From positions 210,601 through 220,791 of the forward strand of contig NZ_CP135012.1 of NCBI RefSeq assembly GCF_039386055.1: 10,191 nt of DNA. Direction: 5' to 3'. Shown here piece by piece: positions 5,191 through 10,191 of this stretch; position 1 is the stretch's first letter; every line of letters begins with the position of its first letter. The position numbers and the translations under genes are program-made. The notes below the pieces were generated by a model. It saw only the letters and a program-made list of their open reading frames with translations. It did no database searches and was not told the DNA's origin. The stretch comes from Buchnera aphidicola (Greenidea ficicola). GTDB taxonomy: Bacteria; Pseudomonadota; Gammaproteobacteria; Enterobacterales; Enterobacteriaceae.

Positions 5191-6882
5191 ATGAGAACAC
5201 ATTATTGCGGTAAATTAAATAAAAATGATATAAATAAAATAGTTAAATTATATGGATGGGTACAAAAATATAGAAATTTAGGTAAAATAATATTTATAAA
5301 TATGAGAGATTGTACAGGAAATGTACAAATATTTTGTAATTTTAAATATTTAAAAAATTTTAAAAAAATAAAAAAAATAAAAAATGAATTTTGTATCAAA
5401 GTAATTGGAATAGTACAAAAAAAAAAAAAATTTAAAAATGAAATTGAAATATTAACTTTAAAAATAAAAATAATAAATTATTCAAAACCTTTACCAATTG
5501 ATATAAATAATAAAAATAATAAAGAAATAAGATTTAAATATCGTTATTTAGATTTAAGAAAAAAAAATATTTTATTAAAATTTAAAATAAGAAATAAAAT
5601 AAAAAAATTTATAAGAAAATTTTTAGAAAAAAATTATTTTATAGAAATAGAAACTCCTATATTAACCAAATCAACTCCTGAAGGAGCAAAAGATTATATT
5701 GTTCCAAGTAGAATTCATAAAAAAAAATATTACGCATTACCTCAATCTCCACAAATATTTAAACAATTATTAATGATTGCAGGAATAGATCGTTATTATC
5801 AAATTGCTAAATGTTTTCGAGATGAAGATTTAAGAGCAGATAGACAACCAGAATTTACTCAAATAGATATAGAAACTTCTTTTATGAATGCAAAAGAAAT
5901 AAGAAATATTACTGAAAAAATGATTTCAAAATTATGGAAAAAAATAAATAATAAAAAATTAAAAAAATTTCCTATTATAACATATAAAAATTCTATGAAA
6001 CTTTATGGATCTGATAAACCAGATTTAAGAAATCCATTAAAATTAATAGAATTTAATAAAATATTAAAAAAAAAAATATATAAAAATTTTTTACAATTAA
6101 ATATTAAAAAAAAAAATAGAATAGTAGCATTATATATTTCTAAAATTCATTTATTTAAAAAAAAATATTTTAATTCTTACAAAAAAATTGTTAAAAAATA
6201 TAGTAATAAAAAATTATATTTAATAAAATTTAATAAAAAAAAATTTTTTAATAAAAAATACATAAAAAAAAATATTAAAAAAAAAATTTTTAAAAAAATA
6301 TTTAAATCATTTAAAAAAATAAAAAATAATGATAAAATTATTTTTTTTGCAGATAAAAAAAAAATAGTAAATAAAACTTTTAATATAATTCGATTAAAAT
6401 TAGGAAATGACTTAAAAATAACACAAAAAAAAAAATGGAAACCTTTGTGGATAATAAATTTTCCTTTATTTAAAAAAAAAAATGGAAAATTAACTTGTAC
6501 TAATCATCCATTTACAGCTCCTAAAAAAAAATTTATTAAAAATCTTAAAATTAATCCTGAAAAAATAATTTCCGATTCATATGATTTAATAATTAATGGA
6601 TATGAAATAGGAGGTGGATCAGTAAGAATTAATAATAATAAAATACAAAAAAAAATATTTAATATAATAAAAATGAAAAAAGAAATCCAAAAAAAAACTT
6701 TTGGTTTTTTTTTAGAAGCTTTAAAATATGGCGCACCTACTCATGCTGGTATAGCACTTGGATTAGATAGATTAACTATGTTACTTACAAAAAGCAAAAG
6801 TATACGTGAAATTATTGCATTTCCAAAAACAACTAATGCTATTTGCCCAGTAAGCGATGCGCCTACAAAATATTTTAAATAA
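5191..6882 (+). CDS. aspS: aspartyl-tRNA synthetase (class II, bacterial type)
   Basis: AspRS charges tRNA-Asp with aspartate. The 563-residue product compares with 590 in E. coli. Domains in order: N-terminal OB-fold anticodon-binding domain (about 1-105, starting MRTHYCGKL), catalytic core from YRYLDLR (118-124), the bacterial GAD insertion (about 290-410), and the core resuming at WIINFPLF. Core motifs are the flipping loop STPEGAKDYIVPSR (161-174), QSPQ (185-188), motif 2 CFRDED (208-213, Arg210), QPEFTQID (219-226), NHPFTAP (438-444), GGGSVR (474-479) and motif 3 GLDRL (524-528, Arg527). The catalytic residues I know of are present. Two oddities: the GAD insertion is dominated by Lys, Asn, Ile and Phe, and the C-terminus stops at APTKYFK, about 22 residues before the E. 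coli end. A run of 14 A (5417-5430) lies in the coding sequence. The ATG matches the family start, but no Shine-Dalgarno is visible. The stop codon lies one base from that of convergent pykA. Confidence 0.97.
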   Translation: MRTHYCGKLNKNDINKIVKLYGWVQKYRNLGKIIFINMRDCTGNVQIFCNFKYLKNFKKIKKIKNEFCIKVIGIVQKKKKFKNEIEILTLKIKIINYSKPLPIDINNKNNKEIRFKYRYLDLRKKNILLKFKIRNKIKKFIRKFLEKNYFIEIETPILTKSTPEGAKDYIVPSRIHKKKYYALPQSPQIFKQLLMIAGIDRYYQIAKCFRDEDLRADRQPEFTQIDIETSFMNAKEIRNITEKMISKLWKKINNKKLKKFPIITYKNSMKLYGSDKPDLRNPLKLIEFNKILKKKIYKNFLQLNIKKKNRIVALYISKIHLFKKKYFNSYKKIVKKYSNKKLYLIKFNKKKFFNKKYIKKNIKKKIFKKIFKSFKKIKNNDKIIFFADKKKIVNKTFNIIRLKLGNDLKITQKKKWKPLWIINFPLFKKKNGKLTCTNHPFTAPKKKFIKNLKINPEKIISDSYDLIINGYEIGGGSVRINNNKIQKKIFNIIKMKKEIQKKTFGFFLEALKYGAPTHAGIALGLDRLTMLLTKSKSIREIIAFPKTTNAICPVSDAPTKYFK

Positions 6883-6883
6883 A

Positions 6884-8323
6884 TTATAAAACTTTTAAAA
6901 TTCTCATTGTATTTGTTTTTCCTATTCTACTCATTATTTCTCCTTGAGTAACAATAACAATATCTTTATATTTTAAAAAACCTCTTTGTAATAAAAACTT
7001 TATTGCGTTTTGAGAAATTAAATCATAATTTTTAAAATTATCAAAAAAAATTGGTGTAACTCCTCGATATAAAGCAGTTAAATTTAAAGTTTTTTTATGA
7101 CAAGATAAAGCAAAAATAGGTAAACCTGAAGTAATTCTAGAAGTCATTAAAGCTGTTTTTCCTGATTCTGTTAATATTATAATAGCAGAAACTCCTTCTA
7201 AATGATTTGCGGAATACATTGCTGACATAGCTATTGATTCTTCTATATTTTTAAATTTAATATTCAAACGATGTTTAGAAACATTAATACTAGGAACTTT
7301 TTCTGCTCCTTTGCAAACTTTACTCATAGCTTTTACAGTTTCAATAGGGTAATTTCCAGAAGCTGTTTCTGCAGATAACATTACTGCATCACTACCATCT
7401 AAAACTGCATTAGCAACATCCATTACTTCTGCTCTAGTAGGAAAAGGAGAATAAATCATTGATTCCATCATTTGAGTTGCGGTAATAACAATTTTATTTA
7501 ATTTTCTTGCAGTACTAATTAATTTCTTTTGAATTCCAACTAATTTAGAATCTCCAATTTCCACTCCCAAATCTCCTCTAGCAACCATAATTGCATCAGA
7601 AGCTAAAATAATGTTTTTTATATTTATATCATTAGCAACAGATTCAGCTCGTTCTATTTTAGCAATTATTTTAGCTTTACTTCCTGTTTTTCGCATTAAT
7701 AATCTTGCTAATTTTATATCTTCACTGTATCTAGGAAAAGAAACAGCAAGATAATCTACACCTATATAAGCAGCTAATTTTATATCCTCATAATCTTTTT
7801 TAGTAATTGATTTAGCAGATAAACCTCCACCTAATTTATTAATTCCTTTATTATTTGATAAATACCCTCCTAAAATTACTTTTGTATAAATTTTTGATAA
7901 ATTTATTTTTATTACTTTTAATTGAATTCTTCCATCATCTAATAATAAAATATCATTTAATGATACATCTTTTGGTAATTTTTTATAATCAATACCTACT
8001 TTGTTTTCATCTCCTTTATTTGGGTTTAATTTAGAATCTAATATAAAAATATTATTTTTTTTTAAAAAAATTTTATTATTTTTAAATTTTGAAATTCTAA
8101 TTTTTGGACCTTGTAAATCACCTAATAAAGCAACATGTAAATTTAATTTTCTCATTATTTTAAATGCATGTTTTGCTCTTCTTTTATGATCTAAAGAAGT
8201 TCCATGAGAAAAATTTAATCTTAATACATTTACTCCTAATTTAATTAATTTTTCTAAATTATTATTTTTATCAGTAGAAGGTCCTAATGTAACAACAATT
8301 TTAGTTCTTCGAATTCTTTTCAA
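6884..8323 (-). CDS. pykA: pyruvate kinase, PykA (type II) form, TTG start
   Basis: Pyruvate kinase makes pyruvate and ATP from phosphoenolpyruvate and ADP, the last step of glycolysis. The 479-residue product is one shorter than E. coli PykA and matches that isozyme rather than PykF along its length. Examples are the [11 protein letters not shown] start, VGIDYKKLP and the [10 protein letters not shown] junction. Visible sites are LNFSHG (36-41), [10 protein letters not shown] (67-76), [12 protein letters not shown] (156-167), [10 protein letters not shown] (218-227, catalytic Lys222 and metal ligand Glu224), [10 protein letters not shown] (248-257), and TATQMMESM (281-289). The C-terminal effector domain begins near 345 and is intact. 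The start codon is TTG (8323-8321). AAGGA lies 6 nt upstream, an in-frame TAA lies four codons upstream, and the next Met is residue 57, inside the conserved barrel. In E. coli the PykA isozyme responds to AMP and sugar phosphates such as ribose 5-phosphate, a product of the pathway that the divergent neighbour zwf opens. Confidence 0.97.
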   Translation of the reverse strand: MKRIRRTKIVVTLGPSTDKNNNLEKLIKLGVNVLRLNFSHGTSLDHKRRAKHAFKIMRKLNLHVALLGDLQGPKIRISKFKNNKIFLKKNNIFILDSKLNPNKGDENKVGIDYKKLPKDVSLNDILLLDDGRIQLKVIKINLSKIYTKVILGGYLSNNKGINKLGGGLSAKSITKKDYEDIKLAAYIGVDYLAVSFPRYSEDIKLARLLMRKTGSKAKIIAKIERAESVANDINIKNIILASDAIMVARGDLGVEIGDSKLVGIQKKLISTARKLNKIVITATQMMESMIYSPFPTRAEVMDVANAVLDGSDAVMLSAETASGNYPIETVKAMSKVCKGAEKVPSINVSKHRLNIKFKNIEESIAMSAMYSANHLEGVSAIIILTESGKTALMTSRITSGLPIFALSCHKKTLNLTALYRGVTPIFFDNFKNYDLISQNAIKFLLQRGFLKYKDIVIVTQGEIMSRIGKTNTMRILKVL

Positions 8324-8329
8324 AATATT

Positions 8330-8334
8330 TCCTT
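8330..8334 (-). promoter_or_regulatory. pykA ribosome binding site, fixes the TTG start
   Basis: On the minus strand AAGGA lies 6 nt before the TTG at 8323. This is an optimal distance, and with the site before zwf it is one of the two best Shine-Dalgarno matches in the window. An in-frame TAA just upstream overlaps it, excluding an earlier start. It decides for TTG as the initiation codon. Confidence 0.8.
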
Positions 8335-8341
8335 AATTTAT

Positions 8342-8370
8342 TTTATAATTTTTTTTATTATTAATATTAA
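8342..8370 (-). promoter_or_regulatory. possible pykA promoter
   Basis: On the minus strand TTAATA (8370-8365, 4 of 6 matches to TTGACA) is followed after 17 bp by TATAAA (8347-8342, 5 of 6 matches to TATAAT). A transcript would start near 8335, directly in front of the ribosome binding site. Spacing is ideal, but matches of this quality are common by chance in such A+T-rich DNA. Confidence 0.25.
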
Positions 8371-8594
8371 TAATTCATAATTAATATTATTTTATTAAAT
8401 ATTTTTTAAAATAATTAATATATTAAAATAAATTTAATAATTAAGTATTTAAAATATTATATAATATTATAATATTAAATTTATATTAAAAAAATAAAAA
8501 ATTATTCTTAAAATTTTATTTTATATAAAAAATTTTAATAATATTAATCCTTATTATTTAAAATATATAAATGTTTTTTAAAAAAAAAATTATA

Positions 8595-8616
8595 TATCTA
8601 TTATTTATTATAGATA
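8595..8616 (+). promoter_or_regulatory. small hairpin in the zwf leader
   Basis: TATCTAT (8595-8601) and ATAGATA (8610-8616) are reverse complements around an 8-nt loop, ending 4 nt before the zwf AAGGA. The position could influence mRNA stability or ribosome access. Seven bp with a single G-C pair is weak, so this may be chance. Confidence 0.2.
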
Positions 8617-8620
8617 ATTT

Positions 8621-8625
8621 AAGGA
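8621..8625 (+). promoter_or_regulatory. zwf ribosome binding site, fixes the GTG start
   Basis: AAGGA lies 7 nt upstream of the GTG at 8633, within the context TTTAAGGA that closely resembles the TTAAGGA in front of pykA. It supports GTG as the zwf start. Confidence 0.8.
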
Positions 8626-8632
8626 AAAAATA

Positions 8633-10099
8633 GTGATTAAAAAAAAATTAGCTTATGATTTAGTTATTTTTGGAACAAAAGGAGATCTTGCAAGAAGAAA
8701 ACTTCTTCCTTCATTATATAAATTAGAAAAATTAAAAAAATTACATAAAAATACAAAAATTATAGGAGTAGGAAGAGCAAATTGGGACAAAAATACATAT
8801 ATTAAAATGGTGAAAAAAAACTTAAAAAAATTTATTAATGAAGAAATTAATATTATATTTTGGAAAAAATTTTGTAAAAAATTAATTTTTTGTAATATTG
8901 ATGTAAATTATATAGAAAATTTTTTAAAATTAAAAAAAATATTAGATCAAAAAAATAAAATAACAATAAATTATTTAGCTATGCCTCCAAATACTTTTGA
9001 ATTAATTTGTAAAGGATTAGCTAAAGCAAAATTAAATTTACCTTCATCTAGAATTGTAATAGAAAAACCAATAGGAGAATCTTTAAAAACTTCAAAAGAT
9101 ATTAATAATAAAGTAGGAAAATATTTTAAAGAATCACAAATTTTTAGAATTGATCATTATTTGGGAAAAGAAACTATATTAAATTTATTATCTTTACGTT
9201 TTTCTAATTTTTTATTTATGAATAATTGGAGTAATAAAAATATAGATCATATTCAAATAACTATTGCAGAAAATATAGGAATTAAAGGAAGATGGAATTA
9301 TTTTAATAAGACTGGTCAAATAAAAGATATGGTACAAAATCATTTATTACAAATACTAACTATTATTACTATGTCTATACCAATAAATTTATCTTCAGAT
9401 AATATTAGAAATGAAAAAGTTAAAATATTAAAATCATTAAAACCTATAAATATAAAAAATATTAAAAAAAAAATAGTTTTAGGGCAATACACAAAAGGTT
9501 ATATTGATAGAAAATTAGTAAATTCTTATTTAAAAGAAAATAATTTAAATGAAACCAGTAAAACTGAAACTTTTGTTTGTATAAAAGTAAATATTGAAAA
9601 TTGGAAATGGAAAGGAGTTCCTTTTTATTTAAGAACAGGAAAAAGACTACCAATAAAATATTCAGAAATTGTTATATTTTTTAAAAAAATACCAATAAAT
9701 TTATTTAAAAATTCATGTAATGTTATTCCTCAGAATAAATTAATTATTCGTTTACAACCCAATGAAGGAATTGATATTAAAATAAATAATAAAATACCAG
9801 GTTTAACTTCTAAATTTAATTTAAAAGAAATTTTATTAACATCAAATTATTCTGAAGAATTTAAAAAAATAGATATACCTGATGCTTATGAAAGATTATT
9901 ATTAGATAGTATGATTGGAAAACAAACTTTATTTGTAAGAAGAGATGAAATAGAAGCATCTTGGAAATGGATTGATAAAATTATAAAATCTTTAAAAAAA
10001 AAAAATCAAAAAATAAAAATTTATCCTGCTGGAACATGGGGACCAAAAGAATCAATTGATTTAATTCAAAGAGACGGAAGAAATTGGAATATATATTAA
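8633..10099 (+). CDS. zwf: glucose-6-phosphate 1-dehydrogenase, GTG start
   Basis: Zwf oxidises glucose 6-phosphate to 6-phosphogluconolactone and reduces NADP+, opening the oxidative pentose phosphate pathway in the cytoplasm. The product has 488 residues (E. coli 491). It has the nucleotide-binding FGTKGDLARRKLLPSLY (13-29), VGRANWDK (46-53), EKPIGESL (144-151), the active-site signature RIDHYLGKE (172-180) with Lys179, and QNHLLQIL (235-242) with His237. Further landmarks are GVPFYLRTGKRLP, PQNKLIIRLQP, DAYERLLLDSM and the end AGTWGP...RDGRNWN, all in family order. It begins with GTG. No in-frame ATG occurs before the nucleotide-binding motif, and AAGGA is correctly spaced upstream. A run of 12 A lies near the end (9994-10005). 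It is divergent from pykA, as in E. coli but without hexR between them. The NADPH made here could serve TrxB and biosynthesis. edd and eda, which follow zwf in E. coli, are not seen in the 92 bases that remain. Confidence 0.98.
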   Translation: MIKKKLAYDLVIFGTKGDLARRKLLPSLYKLEKLKKLHKNTKIIGVGRANWDKNTYIKMVKKNLKKFINEEINIIFWKKFCKKLIFCNIDVNYIENFLKLKKILDQKNKITINYLAMPPNTFELICKGLAKAKLNLPSSRIVIEKPIGESLKTSKDINNKVGKYFKESQIFRIDHYLGKETILNLLSLRFSNFLFMNNWSNKNIDHIQITIAENIGIKGRWNYFNKTGQIKDMVQNHLLQILTIITMSIPINLSSDNIRNEKVKILKSLKPINIKNIKKKIVLGQYTKGYIDRKLVNSYLKENNLNETSKTETFVCIKVNIENWKWKGVPFYLRTGKRLPIKYSEIVIFFKKIPINLFKNSCNVIPQNKLIIRLQPNEGIDIKINNKIPGLTSKFNLKEILLTSNYSEEFKKIDIPDAYERLLLDSMIGKQTLFVRRDEIEASWKWIDKIIKSLKKKNQKIKIYPAGTWGPKESIDLIQRDGRNWNIY

Positions 10100-10191
10100 T
10101 TTTAATATAAAATTTAAAATTAATTATTTTAAATATAATTTTTATTAAATAAAATATTATATAAATTTTTATAATTAATTAAAAATATTTT
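10100..10191. other. A+T-rich non-coding tail after zwf
   Basis: No gene start or RNA gene is visible in these 92 bases. A 9-bp A+T-only inverted repeat (10112-10120 with 10126-10134, 5-nt loop) lies 12 bp after the zwf stop and could be a weak terminator. A stem without any G-C pair is poor evidence at this composition. Confidence 0.3.

Larger units (their letters stand above)
8324..8632. other. 309-bp pykA/zwf divergent spacer without genes
   Basis: This is the longest gene-free stretch in the window, and I see no ORF, tRNA or other RNA gene in it. It is almost entirely A and T. It should contain the promoters and leaders of pykA and zwf. In E. coli the regulator gene hexR lies between these two genes. 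No HexR-like protein can be read here, so the stretch may be what is left of it plus the original promoters. Short A+T-only symmetries occur: a 10-bp inverted repeat (8362-8371 with 8380-8389, 8-nt loop) and three AATATTA units around 8453-8477. Their significance is doubtful at this composition. Confidence 0.6.

Noticed and set aside
5202..5399. Minus-strand ORF of 65 codons inside aspS
   Set aside because: It is antisense to the well-conserved N-terminal domain of aspS, is Phe/Leu/Ile-rich as expected for reversed A-rich codons, and resembles no family.
8001..8189. Plus-strand ORF of 62 codons inside pykA
   Set aside because: It is a shadow of conserved pykA barrel codons, with no ribosome binding site and no recognisable motif.
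8362..8389. 10-bp inverted repeat in the pykA-zwf spacer as an operator
   Set aside because: The arms (TAATATTAAT) are pure A+T and nearly self-complementary, so symmetry is expected often by chance. Not called as a separate feature.
8324..8632. HexR binding site or hexR pseudogene
   Set aside because: No readable HexR fragment on either strand and no match to the palindromic TGTAATTAAATTACA-type site I know. The idea rests only on E. coli gene order.
9462..9653. Minus-strand ORF of 63 codons inside zwf
   Set aside because: It is antisense to conserved zwf sequence with low-complexity Phe/Leu content. No independent support.
10112..10134. 9-bp inverted repeat after zwf as a terminator
   Set aside because: The stem has no G-C pair and no clear T tract. 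Such matches are expected by chance in DNA of this composition.
1..10191. Mobile elements, CRISPR arrays, tRNA or rRNA genes, defence systems
   Set aside because: No direct repeats with spacers, no transposase or phage-like protein, and no G+C-richer cloverleaf-sized segment in any spacer. Every ORF of substantial length is a housekeeping gene.

Overview
This window is a gene-dense, extremely A+T-rich piece of a bacterial chromosome, with long A and T homopolymers inside genes and lysine/asparagine/isoleucine-rich proteins. All eight genes are recognisable housekeeping genes whose closest match, from memory, is the enterobacterial (E. coli) version. Extreme A+T bias, close spacing, near-absence of mobile DNA and gammaproteobacterial gene order together indicate an insect endosymbiont with a reduced genome. 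The order aroA-serC-serS-trxB-infA-aspS-pykA-zwf is what I recall for Buchnera aphidicola. The genus is therefore a good inference, but no database search was run.

Layout. Positions 1-3721 (minus strand) hold serS, serC and aroA, reading right to left. aroA runs off the left edge of the window with no stop codon visible. A 149-bp divergent spacer (3722-3870) separates them from trxB and infA on the plus strand (3871-5097). A perfect 21-bp inverted repeat (5100-5147) follows infA and looks like its terminator. aspS (5191-6882, plus) then meets pykA (6884-8323, minus) head-on with one base between the stop codons. A 309-bp spacer separates pykA from the divergent zwf (8633-10099, plus). The last 92 bases are A+T-rich and non-coding as far as I can tell.

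The window is a fusion of two blocks of the ancestral enterobacterial chromosome. In E. coli K-12, infA, trxB, serS, serC and aroA lie in one region (about 20 min) in the same relative order and orientation, with several other genes between them. aspS, pykA and zwf lie in another region (about 41-42 min), again in the same relative order and orientation. The join is between infA and aspS, exactly where the hairpin sits. Genes that lie in between in E. coli (for example lrp, ftsK and pflB in the first block, ruvABC, znuABC and hexR in the second) are absent here.

Functionally the window covers serine synthesis and charging (serC, serS), the step before chorismate (aroA, needed for aromatic amino acids), thiol redox control (trxB), translation (infA, aspS), the last step of glycolysis (pykA) and entry to the oxidative pentose phosphate pathway (zwf). 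zwf can supply the NADPH that TrxB normally uses. I found no mobile element, CRISPR array, RNA gene or novel multi-gene system. What deserves a second look is at finer scale: the hairpin at the rearrangement junction, the 1-bp convergent gene pair, paired non-ATG starts with the best Shine-Dalgarno sites in the window, altered motifs in TrxB and SerRS, and very long poly(A) tracts in essential genes.
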